Assembly (NCBI GenBank): GCA_042219835.1
Contig: JBHJMN010000018.1
Location: forward strand, 1 to 64,000
Length of the DNA stretch: 64,000 nucleotides
From: Paenibacillus_G elgii_A
Lineage (GTDB): Bacteria > Bacillota > Bacilli > Paenibacillales > NBRC-103111
Direction of reading: 5' to 3'
Position numbers and translations under genes: made by a program
The notes under the pieces: generated by a model
The model's database searches: none
Told to the model about the DNA's origin: nothing
What the model saw: the letters and a program-made list of their open reading frames with translations, nothing else
Part shown: positions 8,824-16,361 of the stretch, piece after piece
Layout: each line of letters opens with the position of its first letter
How positions within the stretch are numbered: position 1 is the first letter of the stretch

Positions 8824-9387
8824 ATGTCTCTCATCGGAACAGAAGTAAAACCATTTAAAGCATCGGCTTATCACAACGGCAAGTTTATCGATGTTTCGGA
8901 AGCTGACTTCAAAGGGAAATGGAGCGTCGTTTGCTTCTACCCGGCGGACTTCACGTTCGTATGCCCGACAGAGCTTGAGGATCTGCAAAATCAATACGAA
9001 ACGTTGAAAGGCCTCGGCGTTGAAGTGTACTCCGTCTCCACAGATACTCACTTTACGCATAAAGCATGGCACGACAGCTCCGAGACGATCGGCAAAATCA
9101 CGTATATCATGATCGGCGATCCTTCGCATACGATCTCCCGCAATTTCGACGTATTGATCGAAGCTGACGGTCTGGCGGATCGTGGTACGTTCATTATCGA
9201 TCCGGACGGCGTGATCCAAGCTGTTGAGATTAATGCAGGCGGTATCGGCCGCGATGCAAGCATTCTGGTGAACAAGATCAAAGCTGCTCAGTATGTTCGG
9301 AACAATCCGGGCGAAGTGTGCCCTGCGAAGTGGCAAGAAGGTTCCGCAACGCTGAAGCCGAGCCTCGATCTTGTTGGAAAGATCTAA
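8824..9387 (+). CDS. ahpC: Alkyl hydroperoxide reductase subunit C (2-Cys peroxiredoxin)
   Basis: 187 residues, canonical AhpC. It reduces hydrogen peroxide, organic peroxides and peroxynitrite. The peroxidatic Cys is in FYPADFTFVCPTE (Cys47) and the resolving Cys is in NPGEVCPAKW near residue 166. The ribosome site AAGGAGG is strong. AhpF follows after 13 nt, so the two form an operon. The promoter region has 11-bp-phased repeats. Confidence 0.97.
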   Translation: MSLIGTEVKPFKASAYHNGKFIDVSEADFKGKWSVVCFYPADFTFVCPTELEDLQNQYETLKGLGVEVYSVSTDTHFTHKAWHDSSETIGKITYIMIGDPSHTISRNFDVLIEADGLADRGTFIIDPDGVIQAVEINAGGIGRDASILVNKIKAAQYVRNNPGEVCPAKWQEGSATLKPSLDLVGKI

Positions 9388-9400
9388 GGAGTGAAAACTT

Positions 9401-10930
9401 ATGGCACTGGACGCAGATATTAGAGCACAACTAAGTCAATACCTGCAGCTCATGGAAGGCGATGTGCAGATTCAAGTGAGTGCAGGGTCCGATGCCGTAT
9501 CCCTTGAAATGCTGGAGCTGGTGGATGAAATCACCAGCTTGTCCTCCAAAATTACGGTGGAGAGAACCGAATTGTCCCGAACGCCGAGTTTCAGTGTGAA
9601 CCGTGCGGGGGAAGATACGGGAGTTGTTTTTGCCGGTATCCCTTTAGGACATGAGTTCACTTCCTTAGTGCTTGCGCTGCTGCAAGCGAGCGGAAGACCA
9701 CCCAAGGTGGAACAGCATCTCATCGATCAGATCAAGAACATCCGCGGCGAATATCGCTTCGAGACCTACATTAGCTTAAGCTGTCACAATTGTCCCGACG
9801 TCGTGCAGGCACTGAATGTCATGAGCGTCCTAAACCCTGGCATCTCACATACGATGATCGACGGTGCGGCATACAAAGCTGAGGTTGAGAGCAAAGACGT
9901 CATGGCCGTGCCTTCCGTTTACCTCAATGGCGAATTCTTCGGCGGCGGTCGAATGTCGATTGAAGAGATTCTTGCCAAGCTGGGACCGGCTCCCGACGCA
10001 TCCGAATTTGCGGACAAGGAGCCGTACGACGTGCTTGTCGTCGGAGGAGGCCCCGCCGGCGCCAGCGCCGCGATCTATGCGGCGCGCAAAGGCATTCGTA
10101 CCGGGATTGTCGCCGAACGCTTCGGCGGTCAGGTCATGGATACTATGGGCATCGAAAACTTCATCAGCGTCAAATACACCGAAGGCCCCAAGCTTGTGGC
10201 GAGCCTTGAGGAGCATGTCAAAGAATACGGCATTGACGTGATGAAGCTCCAGCGCGCCAAGCGCTTGGAAAAGAAAGATCTCGTCGAAGTCGAGCTAGAA
10301 AACGGGGCTGTATTACGAAGCAAGACCGTTATTGTCTCCACCGGTGCGCGTTGGCGTAATGTTGGCGTTCCCGGCGAAGCGGAATTCAAGAACAAAGGCG
10401 TAGCCTACTGCCCTCACTGTGACGGTCCCTTGTTTACAGGGAAACACGTAGCCGTGATCGGCGGCGGCAATTCCGGCATCGAGGCGGCCATTGATCTTGC
10501 AGGCATCGTGAAGCACGTGACGGTCCTGGAGTTCATGCCCGAGCTGAAAGCCGATGCCGTCCTGCAGAAGCGGCTCTACAGTCTCCCGAACGTGACGGTC
10601 CTCAAGAACGTTCAGACGAAAGAGATTACCGGCACGGACAAAGTCAATGGGATATCTTACATTGATCGTGATTCGGGAGCGGAGCATCATGTCGAATTGC
10701 AGGGCGTGTTTGTTCAGATCGGACTTGTTCCTAATACGGATTGGTTAGCCGACACGGTTGAACGCACACGCTTCGGCGAGATCGTCGTAGACCGTCATGG
10801 CGCTACGAACGTCCCTGGTGTGTTTGCTGCAGGCGATTGCACCAATAGTCCCTACAAGCAGATTATTATTTCCATGGGATCAGGTGCAAATGCAGCCTTA
10901 GGCGCATTCGATTATCTCATTCGAAATTAA
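9401..10930 (+). CDS. ahpF: Alkyl hydroperoxide reductase subunit F
   Basis: 509 residues, standard AhpF length. An NADH:peroxiredoxin oxidoreductase that recycles AhpC. It has two N-terminal thioredoxin-like folds with a CxxC (SLSCHNCPDVV, about residues 126-136), an FAD site (VLVVGGGPAGASAAIYAARKG), the redox-active VAYCPHCDGPLF, an NAD site (VAVIGGGNSGIEAAIDLAG), and the C-terminal GVFAAGDCTNSPYKQ. AAGGAGTG upstream. It is the last gene of the operon, with a terminator right after it. Confidence 0.97.
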   Translation: MALDADIRAQLSQYLQLMEGDVQIQVSAGSDAVSLEMLELVDEITSLSSKITVERTELSRTPSFSVNRAGEDTGVVFAGIPLGHEFTSLVLALLQASGRPPKVEQHLIDQIKNIRGEYRFETYISLSCHNCPDVVQALNVMSVLNPGISHTMIDGAAYKAEVESKDVMAVPSVYLNGEFFGGGRMSIEEILAKLGPAPDASEFADKEPYDVLVVGGGPAGASAAIYAARKGIRTGIVAERFGGQVMDTMGIENFISVKYTEGPKLVASLEEHVKEYGIDVMKLQRAKRLEKKDLVEVELENGAVLRSKTVIVSTGARWRNVGVPGEAEFKNKGVAYCPHCDGPLFTGKHVAVIGGGNSGIEAAIDLAGIVKHVTVLEFMPELKADAVLQKRLYSLPNVTVLKNVQTKEITGTDKVNGISYIDRDSGAEHHVELQGVFVQIGLVPNTDWLADTVERTRFGEIVVDRHGATNVPGVFAAGDCTNSPYKQIIISMGSGANAALGAFDYLIRN

Positions 10931-10950
10931 CAGATTTTGCGTACCCCGGA

Positions 10951-10975
10951 AAGGCCCCTATTTTAGGGGCTTTTT
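10951..10975 (+). terminator. ahpCF terminator
   Basis: GCCCCTA/TAGGGGC stem with a three-base loop and TTTTT tail. Confidence 0.85.
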
Positions 10976-11016
10976 GCCGTATAGATTCGGCTATGATGAG
11001 AGGAAAGGAAAGAACA

Positions 11017-11127
11017 ATGAAAAGCATATTGTTCAAGTATATGACAAAATTACCACTCTTACCGAGAGGAAAAATACCCGCGGTGAAAGCAGATCGCCGC
11101 TCATTGGATCGTTCTTTTACTGAGTAG
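11017..11127 (+). CDS. Possible 36-residue basic protein
   Basis: An ATG frame preceded by AGGAAAGGAAAG reads MKSILFKYMTKLPLLPRGKI and continues for 16 residues ending RSFTE. It is strongly basic and amphipathic at the start. It may be a genuine small protein or the preserved N-terminus of a decayed gene, since a second good ribosome site (GGAGGAGG at about 11174) follows with only a few open codons. No function recognised. Confidence 0.35.
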   Translation: MKSILFKYMTKLPLLPRGKIPAVKADRRSLDRSFTE

Positions 11128-11234
11128 CCATAAGATAGCCTCCTGGATGAGATGGTTTATTCTCATTTTAATTAGGAGGAGGTGGACTGGTCATTGACTT
11201 AAGTTAATCAGGAAATTTTAATGAACGACAAAAC

Positions 11235-11264
11235 AAGGAGAACGATCTAAATGTCGTTCTCCTT
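11235..11264 (-). terminator. Terminator of the eamA gene
   Basis: An 11-bp perfect stem, AAGGAGAACGA with TCGTTCTCCTT. On the minus strand it is followed by TTGTTTTG, so it probably ends the transporter gene transcribed from 12200. Confidence 0.7.
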
Positions 11265-11306
11265 TGCGGATTTATGCGCTATAAGGGGCAATTTCCTCTG
11301 TATGTT

Positions 11307-12200
11307 CTAGACAGACTTTTTCTTCCTGCCAGCTTCGCTTATAAATGTCGATCCCAGTAACAGGACAGCGCCCAGCATTTGAAATAAGGTCATCTTTTCA
11401 CCGATAACAAATGCGGAGATCACCAAGGAAGCAAGAGGATCTATATAGCTTAGTACCGCGATACTTTGGCCTTCCAGCCCTCTCATCCCGGAAAAAAACA
11501 GGTAAAATCCTACCCCTGTATGCAGTACCCCCAATATCAAAATGAGGATCATGGAATTCCCCGATATCCGAAATAGGTCGAATCCCTCTGTCATCAGAAC
11601 GTAAGGGATAAGCAGTACCGACGATAATAAAAGCTGGGAGAGCGTGCTCTCCAGCCCGTCCATATTGCGAATAAATTTGTTGGTCAACGTCAGGATGGCA
11701 TAGAAAGCAGCCGCAATTAGGCCATAGACGATCCCGAGCAGATGATGCCCGGTTCCTTCATTTCCGCCGCTCCGCACAATGAAGAGCAATCCGAGAAGGG
11801 CTGTGCCGACGCATATCATTTTTTTGAGCGAGAGCTTTTCTTTCAGCACAATAGGCGATACGATAATGACCAAGACGGGAGCAAAATAATAGCTTAACGC
11901 TGCATTCGCGATGGTGGTTTCCTTATAGGACTGAAAAAGAAAGATCCAATTTCCACTCAAGGCGATGCTTGAGAGCAACAGGACAGGAGCATTCTTTTTC
12001 ACGTTTTGCCACGAAATGTTCCGCTTGGTAGAGATGCAGATGACGAACAAAAACAAGCTGCCGATCAGGCTCATGAACAAAGCGATTTCGCTTGCAGCCA
12101 GATCAATATACTTGGCAAAAACGCCGACAGCACCGAAGATGACCATCGACAAAATGAAATAAATTTTTTCTCTCACTTTCTTTTCCCGCTTTCTACTCAT
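11307..12200 (-). CDS. EamA/DMT family transporter
   Basis: About 297 residues with ten hydrophobic helices in two repeats, the drug/metabolite transporter architecture. Diagnostic segments are AKYIDLAASEIALFMSLIGSL in the first repeat and LSYIDPLASLVISAFVIGEK in the second. A frame extends to a TTG at 12215, but no clear ribosome site distinguishes the candidates; the ATG at 12200 is chosen. Upstream lie two dyads of the ACAGTA-N5-TACTGT type, so the gene may be controlled by a dimeric regulator. Substrate unknown (amino acids or metabolites likely). Confidence 0.85.
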   Translation of the reverse strand: MSRKREKKVREKIYFILSMVIFGAVGVFAKYIDLAASEIALFMSLIGSLFLFVICISTKRNISWQNVKKNAPVLLLSSIALSGNWIFLFQSYKETTIANAALSYYFAPVLVIIVSPIVLKEKLSLKKMICVGTALLGLLFIVRSGGNEGTGHHLLGIVYGLIAAAFYAILTLTNKFIRNMDGLESTLSQLLLSSVLLIPYVLMTEGFDLFRISGNSMILILILGVLHTGVGFYLFFSGMRGLEGQSIAVLSYIDPLASLVISAFVIGEKMTLFQMLGAVLLLGSTFISEAGRKKKSV

Positions 12201-12235
12201 ATGATGGGCGACCAAGGTGTTGTTTGCGCATGCAT

Positions 12236-12299
12236 ACAGTAGAATCTACGGAAAGGACCACAAACCTCATGGAAGCACCTTGACAGTAAATTCTACTGT
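12236..12299. promoter_or_regulatory. Two 17-bp dyads upstream of eamA
   Basis: ACAGTA-AATTC-TACTGT (12283-12299) is a dyad with perfect 6-bp arms. ACAGTA-GAATC-TACGGA (12236-12252) is a weaker copy 47 bp away. On the minus strand TTGTGG and TACTGT at 16 bp spacing could make a promoter overlapping the weaker site. They are probably operators of an unidentified repressor. Confidence 0.45.
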
Positions 12300-12498
12300 T
12301 GAGGCACTACTGGCGGGGCAATAAAATGATACATCGTTCTCCCTCCTCTGCAATGTGTAACCAATGCATGTAATAAGCTTATTATATAGCTATAACAGGT
12401 ACTTTGAAAGTTGCAGGACAATTTTTACAGTGGCAGAAAGACGTTAAGAGTATGTTTATGCTACGATGTGGATATTGAAGTACGATATGGAGGGTACC

Positions 12499-13182
12499 AT
12501 GGCTAAATTCATAAAAGTAAAAATGTTGAAGAATGATTCACTTGGGAAAAAGGGTGAAATCATAATGGTTGAAGAAAGATATGCCCAATTATATTTTTTT
12601 CCAAGAAATAAAGCGGTTCTTATGGAAGAAAGCGATAAAAATAAATTAGAGGCGGGTTATCCGATTCCAAAACACTTGAAAGACATTCTCATACCGATGG
12701 GTACGGAAAATGACGAGAACCGTATAGATGGGGGTGTTCGATGCCTATGCGGATGCGAAACCTTTTCGGTTTCGATTTACGGCGATAAAGAAGGCCAAGA
12801 CATTTATGTGGGCGAATATAACAATGACTCTGCGTTGATGATTAAAGCGGAATGTACGGAATGCCATAAAACTCATCTTATATTCGATCTGTCAAAGCAC
12901 GGTTGGAACGGATTTGTCTGTCATGACGGAGTTACCGTGCCCGATGATGAACTTTTTCCTTGGCCCTGCAAAAAATGCAACTCAGATGTTCACCGTATCC
13001 AGCTGACTATCATTTCCGAGGGCAAAGAGGATTACATTGACAATCTAGGCGATGATATCGGAGATGGTAAAGCATTCAGTGAAGATGACTGGGTTGAAGC
13101 CTTTGGATGGATTACGATAAGTCTCATTTGTTCCCATTGTGGATTTAACGATGATCGCTGGATCGATTATGAGACGATGTGA
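12499..13182 (+). CDS. L9 N-domain-like protein fused to multiple zinc ribbons
   Basis: 227 residues from an ATG with GGAGG 5 nt upstream (an earlier ATG at 12466 lacks a site). Residues 1-50 (KVKMLKNDSLGKKGEIIMV, then RYAQLYFFPRNKAVL) match the pattern of the ribosomal protein bL9 N-terminal domain: xVxxLKDxxxxGKKGEVxxV ... YARNFLxPxxxA. The remainder has CLCGCE (about residue 81), CTECHK, CKKCNSD and CSHCGFN, enough for two zinc sites. Normal bL9 has no zinc ribbons, so this is not a ribosomal paralogue by length or architecture. Function unknown. Confidence 0.65.
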   Translation: MAKFIKVKMLKNDSLGKKGEIIMVEERYAQLYFFPRNKAVLMEESDKNKLEAGYPIPKHLKDILIPMGTENDENRIDGGVRCLCGCETFSVSIYGDKEGQDIYVGEYNNDSALMIKAECTECHKTHLIFDLSKHGWNGFVCHDGVTVPDDELFPWPCKKCNSDVHRIQLTIISEGKEDYIDNLGDDIGDGKAFSEDDWVEAFGWITISLICSHCGFNDDRWIDYETM

Positions 13183-13197
13183 GTATACGAATTTCGG

Positions 13198-13233
13198 GGT
13201 GCTTCCCATGGGAGAGCATCTTTTTTCTTTTTC
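13198..13233 (+). terminator. Terminator
   Basis: GGTGCT/AGCATC stem (one G-U pair) with a long T/C-rich tail. Confidence 0.6.
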
Positions 13234-13406
13234 TAAGATCGAGCTTTATTAAAAATAATTCATCTAAATTAACTATATTTTAACTATTGAATTAAAATAA
13301 GTATAAAATTACACAAAACGACATAAATCAACTGTATTTGCTATATACACCTTCTGTTGCTAAAGATATAATGCAAATAGGAAAAAATTGGAGGTGTGTT
13401 CTAGGG
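13234..13406. other. AT-rich upstream region of the methyltransferase cassette
   Basis: A markedly AT-rich stretch with no gene. TTAACTATATTTTAACTATTGAATTAAAATAAGTATAAAAT contains several possible -10 elements. It probably holds the promoter of the three-gene cassette that follows, and its base composition differs from the flanking coding DNA. Confidence 0.4.
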
Positions 13407-14096
13407 ATGGAAAAGGTGTGGAATGTCGTATGGAAGAAAGATAGCTATGCGTTGGAGAAAGTACGGAATAACAAAGCGCTGAAAAAATTTAATATATACG
13501 AGAGCTTGGGAGTCAACTTTCATAAATATAAAAAAGTCGGAGATTTTGGGGCGGGCGGGGGTTATATGACGCTAGAGTTAATCCACCGGTACCCCAGTGT
13601 TGAAAGCGTAAAATTATACGATTATTCGGAGGATGCGCTGCTCAAGTCCAAAGAAAATCTGGCGAATTACAGCCATGTCAGCTTTAAGCAGCACGACTTG
13701 AACGTTCCAATGACAGATCATGCCGAGCAACATGATTTTATTATGGCGTTTAGCGTGCTGGAGCATGTTCGAGATTATGAGACAGGTTTACAGACGTTGT
13801 TCGACCGTTTGGAGAGCTCCGGGGAAGCCATCATGGTGTGGTCTCATGCGAATTCCATTTTTAAATGTCAGCGTCAATTGTATGAGAGGCTAAACCTCTG
13901 GAACTATGGCTTTCAGAAAGAAATGTCTGTAAAAGAAATCTACGAATTTCTGGATGGTAAATTTGATGTGCTATGCTGCAAAGTTGTCCCATGCGTCGGA
14001 GATAAGGGCGTCTGGACCTTGCTGGATAATGTGATTCACAAATTCAATAAACAGAGCGGCAGATATCTGTTTCTTCACCTGAAGAAAAAGCAATAG
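13407..14096 (+). CDS. SAM-dependent methyltransferase (class I)
   Basis: 229 residues from an ATG with GGAGGTG upstream; a longer frame from 13338 has no site. The SAM-binding glycine loop is VGDFGAGGGYMTLELI (about residues 36-51), the acidic loop after strand 2 is VKLYDYSEDAL, and post-motif IV reads FIMAFSVLEHVRDYETGL, the UbiE/Methyltransf_11 pattern. It leads a tight cassette with a Nudix hydrolase (about 45 nt on) and an EamA transporter. Substrate unknown. Confidence 0.8.
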   Translation: MEKVWNVVWKKDSYALEKVRNNKALKKFNIYESLGVNFHKYKKVGDFGAGGGYMTLELIHRYPSVESVKLYDYSEDALLKSKENLANYSHVSFKQHDLNVPMTDHAEQHDFIMAFSVLEHVRDYETGLQTLFDRLESSGEAIMVWSHANSIFKCQRQLYERLNLWNYGFQKEMSVKEIYEFLDGKFDVLCCKVVPCVGDKGVWTLLDNVIHKFNKQSGRYLFLHLKKKQ

Positions 14097-14140
14097 GGAA
14101 TGGCTATCGCGCGCTTAAAAACAATAAGAAGGTGAAGGTC

Positions 14141-14566
14141 ATGATGATCGGCGACATGGAGATCCATTACAATCAATGCCCCGAGAGCTACCAGTATGTT
14201 TTGGTCGTTTTATATTATCAAGATCAATTTGTCTTCGTGAAAAATAAAAAAAGAAAGTGGGAATTTACAGGGGGGAAAAAGGAGGATGGCGAAACGATTC
14301 TGGAGGTTGCCAAGAGAGAAGCTTGGGAAGAAGCCGGAGCCGTCATCGAAAATATACAGGTTGTAGGCTATTATACATTAGCCAATCGTGAGAATGTGAT
14401 TATTTCCGCCGCGGAAGTCTTGTATTTTGAGGATATTCCCGCATTCTCCGAAACGACGGAGGTCAGATTGTCGACAACGCTGCCAAGCGAAGAGGAATTA
14501 TCGTTTACAGATGGAATTTATAAATCGATCTTTAGCCATATCAAGGGACATGGCTATGAAAGCTAA
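14141..14566 (+). CDS. Nudix hydrolase
   Basis: About 141 residues. The Nudix box is intact: GGKKEDGETILEVAKREAWE followed by EAGA (consensus GX5EX7REUXEEXGU), at about residues 45-68. Start codons at 14132 (GTG), 14141 and 14144 (ATG) all follow AAGAAGGTG, so the exact start is uncertain. Its last codons overlap the start of the following EamA gene. Nudix enzymes cleave nucleoside-diphosphate derivatives; the substrate cannot be read from sequence. Confidence 0.85.
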   Translation: MMIGDMEIHYNQCPESYQYVLVVLYYQDQFVFVKNKKRKWEFTGGKKEDGETILEVAKREAWEEAGAVIENIQVVGYYTLANRENVIISAAEVLYFEDIPAFSETTEVRLSTTLPSEEELSFTDGIYKSIFSHIKGHGYES

Positions 14567-15407
14567 AGGCGTTCTGCTCAGCGTTGCTTCCGTTCTGGTG
14601 ATGAGCCTCTCGCCGCTGACCAATATGTTCTCCCTATCCACGATCGATCCGATGGTGGCCAGCTTTTACAGCAGTTTATTTTCGGCTGTATTCTGCTTGT
14701 TGTTTTTAGGGGTCAGGAAAAAAAGCTTGGTGTTCGTCAATGACAAAAGCATCTATCTGCTGGGGGTTACCAATTCCATTGGCGTGGTGTGCCAATATTT
14801 CAGCTTATTTATGCTGGGACCGATCGCGTTTGGCTTAATCGGCCGGTTTTATATTATTTTTTCGCTGGCCCTGGCCGTTTTCATCCTCCGTGAAAAAATT
14901 AAATCGTCGAGTTATGTTCCGATCGTCATTTGTATCTTAGGTTCCATTCTGGTCGTGAACACGGGATCGTCGAACAATAATATGATGGGGATTATGTTGG
15001 GGCTGCTGTATACCTTTTTGTTTGCGTTAACCAATTTGCTGGCGAAGAAACTGGTGGATCGGATCGATTCCTCCATTATTTTGTTTTACAACCAGATTAT
15101 TTCTACCGTATTGATCGGTGCGTTTATTTGGGTCACTCGGGGAGATTACAAAGTTTTTTTCGCCGGAGAAAGCTTGCTTTTTATTGTGATTGCGGCATTT
15201 TGCAGCGGCTTTCTAGGCATTATTCTGTTCTACGAAAGCATTAAGTACATCAAATTCTCAGTAGCCAATCTGATCCGGTCGTTGAATCCCGTCATTGTTT
15301 TTGTATACTCCTATCCCTTTTTCCCGATTGAGATTACGGCCAAATTTATCGCAGGCAGCGTGATGATTGTCGTTTCGGTCATCTGGTTGAACCTGAAGCA
15401 AGAGTAG
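14556..15407 (+). CDS. EamA/DMT family transporter, translationally coupled to the Nudix gene
   Basis: 283 residues with ten hydrophobic helices. The ATG at 14556 (alternative 14550) lies inside the end of the Nudix gene (stop at 14564-14566), the classic coupling arrangement. Helix landmarks are LLSVASVLVMSLSPLTNMFS at the start and SVANLIRSLNPVIVFVYSYP in repeat 2. The long frame upstream to 14427 is antiparallel noise within the Nudix gene. With the methyltransferase and Nudix hydrolase it may export or import the small molecule those enzymes process. Confidence 0.8.
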   Translation: MKAKGVLLSVASVLVMSLSPLTNMFSLSTIDPMVASFYSSLFSAVFCLLFLGVRKKSLVFVNDKSIYLLGVTNSIGVVCQYFSLFMLGPIAFGLIGRFYIIFSLALAVFILREKIKSSSYVPIVICILGSILVVNTGSSNNNMMGIMLGLLYTFLFALTNLLAKKLVDRIDSSIILFYNQIISTVLIGAFIWVTRGDYKVFFAGESLLFIVIAAFCSGFLGIILFYESIKYIKFSVANLIRSLNPVIVFVYSYPFFPIEITAKFIAGSVMIVVSVIWLNLKQE

Positions 15408-15500
15408 CTAATGGGTTTCCATAATGTGTTATGATAGGGGAGGGCTCATTGGGACTTCCCTTGTTTGTATTACAACGAGAAATTCATTTGGAGAAAAAAC

Positions 15501-16298
15501 GTGGATAAAATAGCGAAAAAAATACTCATGAGCACATTCTGGTCATCCAGTGGTTGGAAGGGTAGACCATATACCTTTGCCGGCGAGGATTTCCTTTATG
15601 CCAAAAGTAAAGGGCTGATGTTTGATCCTATCACGATTACGCACGATGAACTGGTCGAACGGCTGCATCAATTGCATCAGACGGTAACCAAAGAACGGGT
15701 AGCCGCTGCGTTCCTGCATAGTCTGTCTACGAAAAAAGTTCATCTGCGGAGCGCCCTTTCGAGCTGGGCCCTGACTTCCCAATTGCCTCTGCATACCTAC
15801 GGACAGCGGAGTGTCGTGCGGCCGAATTACAGCAGCTGCGGGGATTGCAATTTCCTTGGTCTAATGTCGAACCGGGATTATGTCAATGAGGATTTGAACG
15901 TGCTGAATTTCGAGCGGGTCAAATGGGGAGGCGTTCGCTTGAACTGGCTTCTTTACTGCTGGCTGGATCTCGAATTGTTCAGCAAGGAAGAGGAAGAATT
16001 CGAGGTTACCGGTGAGGATGCTGCCATGCTCAACCAGATGACCGAAGCGATTCAGGACTGTGCCGAACATGAAAGCGCCCGGCAGTTGGAAAAGCGCTGG
16101 AAGGACGCGTTTCCTTCAAGCAAGCAGGAGCGGGACGTGACGATGGAAATATGGGGATATGCCGGATTGCTGACCCAGCAGGATACGCCCCGCAAGCTCC
16201 GGGGAGGGTATAATGATTTTGAATCCGTAGCCGGTTGGCAGGGAAGTGACGGGTATTCTCGGGAAGCGCTGGAATTTTACTTTAGTGCTTATCTGTGA
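15501..16298 (+). CDS. Uncharacterised cytosolic protein
   Basis: 265 residues, GTG start with GGAG 7 nt upstream (the frame opens at 15465). No signal peptide or membrane helix. It contains a short CGDCNF pair (about residue 113) and a Trp-rich segment, WGGVRLNWLLYCWLDLE, then an acidic helix. The C-terminus GGYNDFESVAGWQGSDGYSR is distinctive. It lies 63 nt before a TPR-SUKH gene and may be its partner. I do not recognise the family. Confidence 0.65.
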   Translation: MDKIAKKILMSTFWSSSGWKGRPYTFAGEDFLYAKSKGLMFDPITITHDELVERLHQLHQTVTKERVAAAFLHSLSTKKVHLRSALSSWALTSQLPLHTYGQRSVVRPNYSSCGDCNFLGLMSNRDYVNEDLNVLNFERVKWGGVRLNWLLYCWLDLELFSKEEEEFEVTGEDAAMLNQMTEAIQDCAEHESARQLEKRWKDAFPSSKQERDVTMEIWGYAGLLTQQDTPRKLRGGYNDFESVAGWQGSDGYSREALEFYFSAYL

Positions 16299-16361
16299 GT
16301 TTGTTCTAACCGGCGCAAGTGGAGCATGTACCACTTTACTACTAAAGAAAAGAGGAAAAGT

